Shown here one piece after another: positions 36,235 to 44,976 of a stretch of DNA of 64,000 nucleotides. The stretch comes from Lachnospiraceae bacterium. GTDB taxonomy: Bacteria; Bacillota; Clostridia; Lachnospirales; Lachnospiraceae. A program made the position numbers and the translations under genes. Each line of letters begins with the position of its first letter. Position 1 is the stretch's first letter. The notes beneath the pieces are model-generated. The model was not told the DNA's origin and ran no database searches. It worked only from the letters and a program-made list of their open reading frames with translations. The stretch spans positions 1-64,000 of the forward strand of contig CAJTBO010000022.1 in NCBI GenBank assembly GCA_910573755.1. Direction: 5' to 3'.

Positions 36235-37125
36235 ATGAAAAAAGGATCTAAACTTAGAAAAAAGGCTGCCCCATATTTGTTTCTTTCCCCTACGCTTATA
36301 CTGATGATTGTCTTGTTGGTCATTCCAATCTGTCTTGTGCTTAAATATTCCTTTCAGGATAATGCAATCGTGGTAAAAGCCCCTGAATTTGTTGGATTTG
36401 AAAATTATGAGAAAATATTGGGGGATGAAGATTTTTGGAACGCAGCAAAAAATACGGTTTTTTTTGTCGTGGTCAGTGTGGTGGCGCATCTCGTGCTGGG
36501 AATGTGCTTTGCACTTTTGCTGAATACCGACTATTTCGGGACAAGGACAAAAACGATTGCGCGGGTTATTTATGTTCTACCGTGGGTGTTCACCGCATCT
36601 GTTATTGCAATTTTGTGGAAACTGATGTTGCAGCCCCACGGAATTGTAGATTATTTGTTGTCCTTTGTTAATCTGGCTACAAAGGATACCGAGTGGCTCA
36701 GTTCACGTCAGACAGCACTGGCAACAATCACTTTTGTCAACATATGGTGCGGTTATCCGTTTTACATGATCAGTATTTTGGCGGGCTTGCAGGGAATTTC
36801 TGCGGATCTGTTTGAAAGTGCAGCGCTGGATGGGGCAAACACATGGAAAACATTCTGGAATATTACCATACCGCAGCTGAAACCGATTCTGATCAGTATA
36901 GCAATGCTGGATTTCATATGGACGATTCAGTCATTTTCCGTGATATGGATGCTGACGGGAGGCGGTCCGGTTAAATCAACGGAGACGCTGAGCATATATA
37001 TTTATAAACTGGCATTTAACAGAACCCAGTACGCACATGCTTCTACGGCGGCTGTCATTGTGCTGGCGGTATGTATCATAATAGCTGTTTTTTATGTAAA
37101 ACAACAGAGGAAAGTGAGGGAGTAG
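36235..37125 (+). CDS. CUT1 sugar ABC permease (MalF type)
   Basis: This 296-residue six-span permease has the EAA loop LFESAALDGANTWKTFWNITIP in its C-terminal third. I start it at ATG 36235 after TGGAGGG; a longer frame from 36199 would run through the preceding hairpin. It forms the channel with the product of 37129. Confidence 0.92.
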   Translation: MKKGSKLRKKAAPYLFLSPTLILMIVLLVIPICLVLKYSFQDNAIVVKAPEFVGFENYEKILGDEDFWNAAKNTVFFVVVSVVAHLVLGMCFALLLNTDYFGTRTKTIARVIYVLPWVFTASVIAILWKLMLQPHGIVDYLLSFVNLATKDTEWLSSRQTALATITFVNIWCGYPFYMISILAGLQGISADLFESAALDGANTWKTFWNITIPQLKPILISIAMLDFIWTIQSFSVIWMLTGGGPVKSTETLSIYIYKLAFNRTQYAHASTAAVIVLAVCIIIAVFYVKQQRKVRE

Positions 37126-37128
37126 AAT

Positions 37129-37965
37129 ATGGTGGGAAAACATAAAAGAGCAGTAAAGATATTGTTGTTCTTCCTTCTCCTTGCAGGAGGGTTCTTTGCC
37201 GGCTTTCCAGTTTTATGGATGTTTATATCGTCATTGAAAACAAATGCGCAGATATTTGCATGGCCGCCGACTTTTATTGATTCTTCATTCAGTCTGCATG
37301 CCTATGCGGAAATCCTGACGAATGCCGAGAAGGTTCGTTACTTTATCAACAGTTATTTTGTGGCTGCGGTAGTTGTGGTTCTGACACTGGTGATTGGTAT
37401 TTTGGCAGCCTATGCGTTCAGCCGGTTTGATTTTCCGCTAAAGGGAGCAATCAATGCGGTTATTGTAAGTGTGCAGGCGGTGCCACCGATCGTGCTGCTT
37501 ATCCCATATATGAGTCTGATTGTGACTCTGAAACTGTTTAATACCTATTTTGCGCTGATATTAACATATCTGGTATTTACGCTGCCGTATTGTATTTTAA
37601 TGATAACGGGATACTTTAATACGCTGTCTGTGGATCTGGACGAGGCGGTTATGATAGACGGGGGATCAAGATGGAAGGCGCTCTGGCGCATTCTTGTTCC
37701 TGTTTCGCTGCCGGGGCTTGTATCTGTGGGAATGTATACTTTCATGCAGGCATGGAATGAATATATGTTTGCTCTGGCGTTGACAAAGACAAATAATATG
37801 AGGACGGTGCCGATCGGTATCAATTTATTGATGGGGCAGCATTCATATGACTGGAGCCAGATGATGGCAATGAGTTTTTTAGGTTCTTTGCCGGTGCTGC
37901 TTTTGTTTATTTTCTTCCAGAGATACTTTATTGCCGGAATGACATCCGGTGCAGTGAAAGGCTAA
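37129..37965 (+). CDS. CUT1 sugar ABC permease (MalG type)
   Basis: This 278-residue six-span permease has the EAA loop LDEAVMIDGGSRWKALWRILVP. It starts 3 bases after the previous stop with GAGGGAG overlapping the end of that gene, so translation is probably coupled. It completes the transporter and is followed by the first aldolase. Confidence 0.92.
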   Translation: MVGKHKRAVKILLFFLLLAGGFFAGFPVLWMFISSLKTNAQIFAWPPTFIDSSFSLHAYAEILTNAEKVRYFINSYFVAAVVVVLTLVIGILAAYAFSRFDFPLKGAINAVIVSVQAVPPIVLLIPYMSLIVTLKLFNTYFALILTYLVFTLPYCILMITGYFNTLSVDLDEAVMIDGGSRWKALWRILVPVSLPGLVSVGMYTFMQAWNEYMFALALTKTNNMRTVPIGINLLMGQHSYDWSQMMAMSFLGSLPVLLLFIFFQRYFIAGMTSGAVKG

Positions 37966-37998
37966 AATAATTGACATAACTTAAAGGAGGCTAAAACT

Positions 37999-38859
37999 AT
38001 GTTAATGAATATGAAAGAGATTCTGGAACCTGCAAATAAAAATGATTTTGCGGTTCCCGCATTTAACACTTCAAGTAATATGATTCTGAAGGGAGTGATG
38101 GAGGCGTGTGAAGCGACAGGATCGCCGGTTATCATCGCAATTCACCCGGACGAACTGCATTTTGTAAAAAGATCCTTCGTGAAGTCGGTGATTGAGGAGG
38201 CACATCAGGCGTCTGTACCTGTATGCATTCATCTGGATCATGGTGCTTCTTTTGCACAGGTGATGGAGGCTGTTCAGTGTGGATATACTTCTGTGATGAT
38301 CGATGCATCCAGACAGACTTATGAGGAGAATATCGCTATTTGTAAAAAGGTTTGCGAGGCTGCGCATGCCGTGAACGTATCGGTGGAGGGGGAACTTGGA
38401 ACAATAGGGAATACGGACTCACATGAGACGACACCGCCGGATGAAATTCTTTATACGAATCCTGAACAGGCCAGAGATTTTGTGGAAAAAACCGGCATCG
38501 ACGCATTGGCTATTGCTATTGGGACCAGTCATGGAATTTATCCGAAGGATAAGAAGCCGTTACTGCGTATCGATATACTGGACGAGATCAAAAAAATGGT
38601 GCGTGTGCCGCTTGTGCTGCATGGAGGTTCTTCCAATAAGGACAGCGAGATTGCAAAGGCGGTGGAACATGGTGTAAATAAAATCAATATTTCCAGCGAT
38701 ATCAAAGATCCGTTCTACAGGAAATGCAGGGAGATGCTTCGGGATGATGCAATCCGTGAACCAAACCAAATCTATCCGCCGTGCATTGATGTGCTCAAAG
38801 AAGCAGCTATCGAAAAGATCAAACTGTTTAAAGCGGATGGCAAAAAGGCATTATATTGA
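37999..38859 (+). CDS. Class II ketose-bisphosphate aldolase (first copy)
   Basis: This 286-residue zinc aldolase of the FbaA/GatY/KbaY family cleaves a ketose 1,6-bisphosphate to dihydroxyacetone phosphate and an aldehyde. Zinc and catalytic segments are visible: HLDHG near residue 80, EGELGTIG, AIGTSHGIYP and LVLHGGSS. The SD is AAGGAGG. It is separated from a second class II aldolase (40109) only by an ADP-dependent kinase gene, an unusual arrangement. Its substrate is probably a tagatose- or fructose-type bisphosphate, but specificity cannot be read here. Confidence 0.9.
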   Translation: MLMNMKEILEPANKNDFAVPAFNTSSNMILKGVMEACEATGSPVIIAIHPDELHFVKRSFVKSVIEEAHQASVPVCIHLDHGASFAQVMEAVQCGYTSVMIDASRQTYEENIAICKKVCEAAHAVNVSVEGELGTIGNTDSHETTPPDEILYTNPEQARDFVEKTGIDALAIAIGTSHGIYPKDKKPLLRIDILDEIKKMVRVPLVLHGGSSNKDSEIAKAVEHGVNKINISSDIKDPFYRKCREMLRDDAIREPNQIYPPCIDVLKEAAIEKIKLFKADGKKALY

Positions 38860-38884
38860 AATATCCGGAGAATGGGAGGTAACT

Positions 38885-40081
38885 ATGGGCGAAAAAATAG
38901 CGCTGGGATTTCATACATGTGTCGATTATGAACTGGATTGGGATTTGTCTGTCATAGAAGGACTGATTCGGAAATTTGATGTCAGGCGTTCCGAAATCAG
39001 AAGTGATATTATGATTGATTCTGAACGGGCACTGTTGATTGTGTGTCTGGCTTATATGATTGTGGGAACCGGTGGGGAAATTATTCCGGAGAGACCTGAA
39101 ATATGTACAGATTTTGCGGATCACTTTCCATACCGAATTACGATCGGTGGGACGGCAATGCGTGCCGCAACGGCTATCAGAAAAATAGGATATGAGAGTG
39201 TCATACAGACAAGCTGCTTCAACAGATATATCAAAGAACTTGTTATGCCGGGGATTCATTATTTCCCTAGTGTCGGTTTTGATCATACGGATGCATACCC
39301 TCATGTGATTTTGTCCTATCAGGCAAATATACGGATTCAGGCAAATGATATTGATTTTGTGACGCCGCGCGAGAACAGAGTTATGTTTTCCAGAGATATA
39401 GACAGTCTGAATATGGTGATATCCCAAGATTTTGCACCGATGATTCAAAATGCGAAAGTGTTTTTGCTCTCATGTTTCAGCGAAGTGTTGGACTTTGAAA
39501 TCATGAAAAAAAGAATGGCGGAAACCCGCATGCTTTTGCGTTCCCTTCCGGAAGATGCGCTTGTGGTAATGGAGGACGGATGTTATATCGTAAAAGAACA
39601 TCGTTACTATGCCCATAGAGAATTACTCGGAACAGTGGATATTTTGAGTATGAATGAAGATGAACTTCAGGAATATATGGAGCGCAGGATTGACATTTTG
39701 GATTCAGACGAGGTATTGGAAGCCGTGCGGTACGCATATGAAAAATCAGGTATTCCCACTTTGATTGTTCATTCTGCTATGTGGGCGCTGGCTTACGGAG
39801 AACGGGCAGATATGCTGGAAAATGCATTGAGAGGCGGTATTGCACTCGCTTCTTCCCGATTTTGCTATGGAGATGAGTTTGGGGTTTCGGAATACGAAAC
39901 AATAAAAAAGCTTCCTGAGATGGACCGCAGCGTGGAATTTTGCAGGCAGATCACCGGAAAGGCGTCGATCCCGATATGTTGTGTTCCGACAAAAGATATG
40001 CGTTTTGTAAAGAATCCGACGGTTGTTGGGCTGGGTGATTATTTTGCGGGCGGATTGCTGCCGGAATTGACAGAATATTAA
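38885..40081 (+). CDS. ADP-dependent sugar kinase (ADP-PFK/glucokinase family)
   Basis: This 398-residue protein is related to ADP-dependent phosphofructokinase/glucokinase (ADP_PFK_GK), a ribokinase-fold family best known from archaea. The N-terminus has GFHTCVDYELDW, then YRITIGGTAMRAA in the substrate site, SMNEDEL as the NXXE metal motif, and the C-terminal VGLGDYFAGG catalytic motif. I start it at ATG 38885 after GGGAGG; upstream in-frame ATGs lie inside the aldolase gene. It probably phosphorylates the ketose phosphate that the aldolases then cleave. A sugar kinase using ADP in a bacterial uptake operon is uncommon. Confidence 0.78.
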   Translation: MGEKIALGFHTCVDYELDWDLSVIEGLIRKFDVRRSEIRSDIMIDSERALLIVCLAYMIVGTGGEIIPERPEICTDFADHFPYRITIGGTAMRAATAIRKIGYESVIQTSCFNRYIKELVMPGIHYFPSVGFDHTDAYPHVILSYQANIRIQANDIDFVTPRENRVMFSRDIDSLNMVISQDFAPMIQNAKVFLLSCFSEVLDFEIMKKRMAETRMLLRSLPEDALVVMEDGCYIVKEHRYYAHRELLGTVDILSMNEDELQEYMERRIDILDSDEVLEAVRYAYEKSGIPTLIVHSAMWALAYGERADMLENALRGGIALASSRFCYGDEFGVSEYETIKKLPEMDRSVEFCRQITGKASIPICCVPTKDMRFVKNPTVVGLGDYFAGGLLPELTEY

Positions 40082-40108
40082 AAAAGAAGATGAAAGGGAA
40101 CAGACACG

Positions 40109-40963
40109 ATGTTTGAGAGAGTAGAAAATATATTAAAGATTGCGGAAGAAAAAAATACGGCTGCCATTGCGTTTATCTGCATGGATTTTGTCATGGCACG
40201 CTCTGTGGTATGCGCCGCGCATGCGACAAATACACCGGCTATTGTTATGCTTTACCCGGAACATGTATCACTACAGCATACATGCAATTTGTCCGGATAT
40301 GCGGCTATGGTAAAGGAGTTGGCAAACAGTGTGAAGGTGCCTGTGGGGCTTCATCTTGACCATGATTATACATATGATTCCATTATAGACGCGATTGGGA
40401 AAGGATTCACATCAGTTATGATGGATGGCTCAATGCATGATCTGGACACGAATATTTCCTTGACGAAGGCTGTTGTGCGGAAGGCCCATGAACTCGGTAC
40501 GGCTGTGGAGGGAGAGATCGGGCATGTCGGCAGTGCTGCTGATGCCGATAATTATAAAGAAGATCTGTTTACAAAACCGGAAGCAGCAGAAAAATTCTGC
40601 AGGGAGTCCGGTGTGGATTCTCTGGCTGTTTCGATTGGCAATGCCCACGGAGAATATAAGGAGACACCTCATTTGAATATGGAACGTCTGGAGGAGATAA
40701 AGGCTGCCGTAGAAGTGCCCCTTGTATTACATGGGGGAAGCGGTATTCCAGATGATCAGCTTATCACTGCTTTTTCCAAAGGAATACGCAAATTTAATCT
40801 TGGGACAGAATTTCTGGGCAGATACTATGATGCTATGGGAAAGTATATGGAAGAAAACCGTAACAATTCCAATCCGGTAAAAATCATAGATTATCCGGAA
40901 TATATACAGGCTGAACTGCAGCCATATCTGGAAGAGCGAATGAAAACACTGTGCAGATTCTAG
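40109..40963 (+). CDS. Class II ketose-bisphosphate aldolase (second copy)
   Basis: This 284-residue paralogue of the product of 37999 is clearly divergent. It retains HLDHD near residue 84, EGEIGHVG, SIGNAHGEY and LVLHGGSGIPD, so the zinc site and catalytic residues appear intact. It may handle a different stereoisomer or form a catalytic/non-catalytic pair like GatY/GatZ, although both copies look catalytically complete. It ends the operon before a strong terminator. Confidence 0.9.
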   Translation: MFERVENILKIAEEKNTAAIAFICMDFVMARSVVCAAHATNTPAIVMLYPEHVSLQHTCNLSGYAAMVKELANSVKVPVGLHLDHDYTYDSIIDAIGKGFTSVMMDGSMHDLDTNISLTKAVVRKAHELGTAVEGEIGHVGSAADADNYKEDLFTKPEAAEKFCRESGVDSLAVSIGNAHGEYKETPHLNMERLEEIKAAVEVPLVLHGGSGIPDDQLITAFSKGIRKFNLGTEFLGRYYDAMGKYMEENRNNSNPVKIIDYPEYIQAELQPYLEERMKTLCRF

Positions 40964-40996
40964 GTAGTAATAGTAGAGAAGATTGTAAAACGCCTG

Positions 40997-41036
40997 AAAA
41001 AGTCGCCCGGGTCTTTTGACCTGAGCGACTTTTTTG
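40997..41036 (+). terminator. Terminator of the aldolase operon
   Basis: AAGTCGCCCGGGTC pairs with GACCTGAGCGACTT around a TTTT loop and runs into T residues. The A-run on the 5' side makes it partly bidirectional. Confidence 0.9.
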
Positions 41037-41076
41037 TCAGTATGCCATGTAGCATACAAAATAATTCATAAAAAAT

Positions 41077-41105
41077 TTGAATTCAGTACGTGTAATGGAT
41101 ATAAT
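41077..41105 (+). promoter_or_regulatory. Promoter of the RpiR regulator gene
   Basis: TTGAAT (41077-41082) and TATAAT (41100-41105) are spaced by 17 bases. Confidence 0.65.
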
Positions 41106-41199
41106 GAATATCAGATTATAAATACGAGAAAACGGGCAGGCGTTCGGATTGCAAGCTCTCTGAAACAGCTTTGCTCCATGTTTATGATGAGGTGATAAA

Positions 41200-42033
41200 A
41201 TGGGAGAAGACAGTGTGATCAATATGCTTCAAAAAATTTACGGTGAGTTTTCACCGATGGAAAAAAAGGCGGCAAACTATATTTTGCGATATCCGGATAT
41301 GGTTGTGGAATATACGGTGAAGGATTTGGCGAAAGCGAGCGATGTGAGCGAAGCAACCGTTGTGAGGATGTGTAAGCATGCAGGGTACAAAGGTTACTGG
41401 GCTTTTAGGACTATGCTTGCGCGTGATATGGGAACGGTTAAAAAAGAGGAAAAAGGAAGTGTGGATGATGACGATGTGATAAGAGAGTTTTTTCAGGTCT
41501 ATGCGGAAATGATACAGACACTTGGCAGCAAAATAAGCATAGAGGCCATGAAAGAATCAGCAAAGATACTGGATACCTGCAGACAGGTGTATATCATTGC
41601 GGCAGGCGACACAGGAACTGTTGCAAAGCATCTGAGTTTCCGGCTTGGACGTGCCGGTATCAGGGCTATTTATAATGAATTGGCAGATTATTATCTCAAT
41701 ACGATCAATCTGGCAGATCAGGAGGATGCGCTGATTGCAATATCCAAATCCGGTATTACAAAGACTGTCTTACAGGGCGTGGAACTTGCTCAAAAGAAAG
41801 GCTTACAGGTTATTGCGATCACGGAATATGAAAATTCCGCGCTAGGGGAATTAGCAGATTATGTACTGCTCTGTAAAGGTGACTTCGGCAGATTTGATTA
41901 TTATAAAAATTATAGTAATCTGAGTGCGACTGCGGTGGTGGAGGCTCTGATTGGATTGCTTGAAAGCAGAACCAAGATCATTGAAAAAGAGATGGATACC
42001 ATAGAGCTTATGCTGTCAGAGGCGAAACTGTAA
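41200..42033 (+). CDS. RpiR/MurR-family regulator
   Basis: This 277-residue regulator has an N-terminal RpiR helix-turn-helix (about residues 3-80; SPMEKKAANYIL and DVSEATVVRMCKHAGYKGYWAFR) and a C-terminal SIS sugar-phosphate-binding domain (AAGDTGTVAKHLSFRLG and ISKSGITKTVL). It has a GAGGTG ribosome site and its own promoter. It probably senses a phosphosugar of the adjacent aldolase operon and represses or activates the strong promoter at 34686. Confidence 0.92.
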   Translation: MGEDSVINMLQKIYGEFSPMEKKAANYILRYPDMVVEYTVKDLAKASDVSEATVVRMCKHAGYKGYWAFRTMLARDMGTVKKEEKGSVDDDDVIREFFQVYAEMIQTLGSKISIEAMKESAKILDTCRQVYIIAAGDTGTVAKHLSFRLGRAGIRAIYNELADYYLNTINLADQEDALIAISKSGITKTVLQGVELAQKKGLQVIAITEYENSALGELADYVLLCKGDFGRFDYYKNYSNLSATAVVEALIGLLESRTKIIEKEMDTIELMLSEAKL

Positions 42034-42269
42034 AACGGCAGGACAGGCATGGACTGCCATGCGGAAGGAAAGGGCAAAAGCATATTGCGAAAAAAGCGAC
42101 CTGCCTTTGCGATAAGAACATCATAAAGAAGATCAGAAGGAATTGTCTGCATCATTAAGTTCAGACAAAAGGAATAAGATTTATTATTGTCCTTATCGCT
42201 TCCATTTCTTCCATTCTCCCCGGCATAGCTGGAGAGATTAGGATTTTCGTTTACCAGCTAAGGAAGAGG
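42034..42269. other. Non-coding spacer
   Basis: Apart from a short hairpin (GGCATGG/CCATGC near 42048-42062) I see no gene, promoter or repeat in this spacer between the RpiR gene and the YodL relic. Confidence 0.5.
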
Positions 42270-42392
42270 ATGATATACGGGATTTTCTTTAAAGGTATTT
42301 ATACCCGCTTTAATATTGACCATCCGAAAAATTTTAAAGGGCACAGCTTTTCCATGTCGGATATGGCGGAGCCTTTTTTTAATAGCAACATG
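42270..42392 (+). pseudogene. Relic of an ICE-type YodL domain
   Basis: The plus strand encodes RFNIDHPKNFKGHSFSMSD, closely matching the YodL-domain stretch KFNFDRPEDFKGHSLSVSD of the polyvalent protein in the ICE at 53772-58529. No ribosome site, upstream frame or downstream continuation is found; similarity stops after SMSDMAEPFF. It is best read as a scar of an earlier mobile element beside guaA. It abuts the 3' end of the membrane-protein gene on the other strand. Confidence 0.6.
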
Positions 42393-42989
42393 TTATTTAT
42401 CGGGAAATGTAATGCCGCGTCCTGTGTTCGGGAAGATCAGCGCGGCGGTGCAATCTGCGATAAACAGAAGGAGCAGTAGGGCCTGGACTGCGTATCTGAA
42501 TTTTCCGGGAATGCGGAACCAGAATTTCCCAAGAAAAACGGATAAAAGGCAGATCCATAGGACGCCGGCGATACCGAAACCGAGTGCGGAGATCAGGCAG
42601 ATGTAGCCATGAAAATGAAACGGATAGCCGCTGTAGTCCCAGTAGCGCAGATCCCAGAAATAGTCAAGTATCCAGCCGATCACCAGTTCCAGAGAGGTTC
42701 CGATCAAAAGGGAATATATAAATACTTTTACAGGATGCCGCTTCTGCTTCGAGAGCAGAAGATACATTAAAACGGCTCCGGTGCCGTAAACGGGAAGCCA
42801 GGGACCGTAGAAAAAACCGCGGTTCCGAAAGTGCCCTTCTTTGATAAAGAAGATCAGGACTTCCCATAGAAAGCCGCACAGGGATGCGGTGAAGAAATAG
42901 AATGTTAGCAGGGAGAGGTATTCCTTTAGAGGCATATGAGTGAGGATGGATTTATTTGTTTTGTTATTATAAGATGTCTGTTTTTTCAT
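42393..42989 (-). CDS. CmpB-like putative ABC-transporter membrane protein
   Basis: This 198-residue polytopic membrane protein of PF06541 (ABC_trans_CmpB, putative ABC transporter permease) has five or six hydrophobic segments. The family signature runs from GFLWEVLIFFI through FRNRGFFYGPWLPVYG, with YPFHFHGYICL in the second half. The function of the family is unknown. No clear ribosome site precedes ATG 42989; a second ATG at 42935 is possible. It is monocistronic and convergent with the RpiR gene. Confidence 0.8.
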   Translation of the reverse strand: MKKQTSYNNKTNKSILTHMPLKEYLSLLTFYFFTASLCGFLWEVLIFFIKEGHFRNRGFFYGPWLPVYGTGAVLMYLLLSKQKRHPVKVFIYSLLIGTSLELVIGWILDYFWDLRYWDYSGYPFHFHGYICLISALGFGIAGVLWICLLSVFLGKFWFRIPGKFRYAVQALLLLLFIADCTAALIFPNTGRGITFPDK

Positions 42990-43180
42990 AAGGATAGTGT
43001 GCCCGTATCAGATGAATTTATTTTTGGATGGCTGCAGGATTGGTAAGATGGGTTATTTTTATAGATAATGGGAGAGGAATTGGTTCTTGGCGGATATTTA
43101 TTTGGCGGTTGCAGGAGGAAGATTATGAATTTTCATTTTTGAATGCGGAAAATGAGATGTTCGGGAAAAAGAAAATAAAA

Positions 43181-43269
43181 GGTAAATAGAAGATAAAAAG
43201 GTAAATAGAAGATAAAAAGGTAAATAGAAAATAAAAAGGTAAATAGAAAATAAAAAGGTAAATAGACAA
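43181..43269 (+). repeat. Five tandem 19-bp repeats upstream of guaA
   Basis: The AT-rich unit GGTAAATAGAAGATAAAAA recurs with a strict 19-base period at 43181, 43200, 43219, 43238 and 43257 (the last partial). Copies differ at one position. There are no spacers. The array lies 80 bases upstream of guaA, in the gap 42990-43348 that otherwise holds no gene I can support, and may affect its promoter or be a simple slippage expansion. Confidence 0.9.
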
Positions 43270-43348
43270 ACACAGCTATTCAGGTTATACTTATTACATA
43301 TTTCAGAGGAACAGAAATGCAGGGGATAAAAACAGACAGGGAGGACTG

Positions 43349-44896
43349 ATGATGCAGAAGCAGGAGATGATTATTGTTCTTGACTTTGGCGGTCAATATA
43401 ATCAGCTGATCGCCAGACGGGTCAGGGAGTGCAATGTATATTGTGAAGTACATCCATATAATATGAGCCTTGATAAGATCAGAGAATTAAGTCCAAAAGG
43501 AATTATATTGACGGGAGGGCCGAACAGCGTATACGCGGAAGGTTCTGCGCTCTGTGAGCCGGAATTATTTGAGATGGGTATTCCTGTTTTGGGGATATGT
43601 TATGGTTCGCAGGTGATTGCCCATATGTTGGGCGGAGAGGTTTCTACGGCGCCGGTCAGTGAATATGGAAAAACGGAAGTGGCGACGGATACAAAGACTG
43701 TACTGTTTCGGAATGTGGCGGAGAAGACGATATGCTGGATGAGTCATACGGACTATATTGCAAAAGCACCGGAAGGATTTTCCGTTACGGCACACACGCC
43801 GGTATGCCCGGTGGCGGCGATGGAAAACTGTGAACGGGGGCTTTATGCGGTGCAGTTTCATCCGGAAGTAGTACATACGGCAGAAGGTATGAAGATGCTG
43901 GAAAGCTTTGTGATGGATGTCTGCGGCTGTAAGGGGGAGTGGCGCATGGATTCTTTTGTGGAGACTTCCATTTTGCAGATCAGGGATAAGGTCGGAAGCG
44001 GCAAGGTGCTCTGTGCTCTTTCCGGCGGTGTGGACAGTTCTGTGGCGGCGGTCTTGCTGGCGAAGGCTGTGGGAAAACAGCTTACCTGCGTTTTCGTGGA
44101 TCACGGACTGCTTCGGAAAAATGAGGGGGATGAGGTTGAGGCGGTATTCGGACCGGAAGGGCCTTATGATCTGAATTTTATCCGTGTCAATGCACAGGAA
44201 CGGTTTTATGGAAAACTGGCGGGAGTCAGCGAGCCGGAGAGCAAGCGGAAGATCATAGGGGAAGAGTTTATCCGTGTGTTCGAGGAAGAGGCAAAGAAGA
44301 TCGGTGCAGTGGATTTTCTGGTGCAGGGGACAATCTATCCGGATGTGATAGAGTCAGGACTCGGAAAGTCGGCAGTGATCAAATCCCATCATAATGTGGG
44401 CGGACTGCCGGAGTATGTGGATTTTAAGGAGATCATTGAGCCGCTGCGGCTGCTGTTCAAAGACGAGGTGCGGCGTGCTGGACTGGAATTGGGCATTCCG
44501 GAGTATCTGGTGTACAGACAGCCCTTCCCGGGACCAGGACTGGGCATCAGGATCATCGGAGAGGTTACGGCTGAGAAGGTGAGGATCGTGCAGGATGCGG
44601 ACTTTATCTACCGGGAGGAGATAGCTAAAGCGGGCTGCGATAAAGGATTGGGGCAGTACTTTGCAGCGCTGACCAATATGAGAAGCGTGGGCGTTATGGG
44701 GGATTTCCGAACATATGATTACGCGGTGGCGCTCAGGGCAGTGAATACCAGTGATTTTATGACGGCAGAGTGCACGGAGATCCCGTTTGAGGTGCTGCAA
44801 AGGGTGATGAACCGGATTATTAATGAGGTGAAGGGGGTTAATCGTGTGGTTTATGATCTGACTAGTAAGCCGCCGGGGACGATTGAGTTCGAATAG
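43349..44896 (+). CDS. guaA: GMP synthase (glutamine-hydrolysing)
   Basis: This 515-residue enzyme converts XMP to GMP using glutamine and ATP. The N-terminal class I amidotransferase has its catalytic Cys in GICYGSQ and the His in QFHPEVVH. The synthetase half has the P-loop SGGVDSS near residue 230, and the C-terminus ends KPPGTIEFE, as in complete GuaA. Adjacent ATGs (43349 and 43352) follow GGGAGG. The 3' end of guaA is a well-known integration site for genomic islands; here it is immediately followed by a terminator and an integrase gene. The gene itself appears intact. Confidence 0.98.
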   Translation: MMQKQEMIIVLDFGGQYNQLIARRVRECNVYCEVHPYNMSLDKIRELSPKGIILTGGPNSVYAEGSALCEPELFEMGIPVLGICYGSQVIAHMLGGEVSTAPVSEYGKTEVATDTKTVLFRNVAEKTICWMSHTDYIAKAPEGFSVTAHTPVCPVAAMENCERGLYAVQFHPEVVHTAEGMKMLESFVMDVCGCKGEWRMDSFVETSILQIRDKVGSGKVLCALSGGVDSSVAAVLLAKAVGKQLTCVFVDHGLLRKNEGDEVEAVFGPEGPYDLNFIRVNAQERFYGKLAGVSEPESKRKIIGEEFIRVFEEEAKKIGAVDFLVQGTIYPDVIESGLGKSAVIKSHHNVGGLPEYVDFKEIIEPLRLLFKDEVRRAGLELGIPEYLVYRQPFPGPGLGIRIIGEVTAEKVRIVQDADFIYREEIAKAGCDKGLGQYFAALTNMRSVGVMGDFRTYDYAVALRAVNTSDFMTAECTEIPFEVLQRVMNRIINEVKGVNRVVYDLTSKPPGTIEFE

Positions 44897-44904
44897 TCGG
44901 AGCT

Positions 44905-44945
44905 AAGCCGCAAAGCCCGTAAACACAAGGGTTTGGCGGCTTTTT
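44905..44945 (+). terminator. Terminator of guaA
   Basis: AGCCGCAAAGCCC and GGGTTTGGCGGCT form a GC-rich hairpin followed by TTTTT. It lies between guaA and the convergent integrase gene, so it is either host sequence or the very end of the element. Confidence 0.8.
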
Positions 44946-44976
44946 CTCTTTCTCATTGCATTACGATTGCATTTTT

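Noticed and set aside
44905-44976. A defined attachment core between guaA and int
   Set aside because: Without the other end of the element no direct repeat can be shown, so no att feature was annotated.
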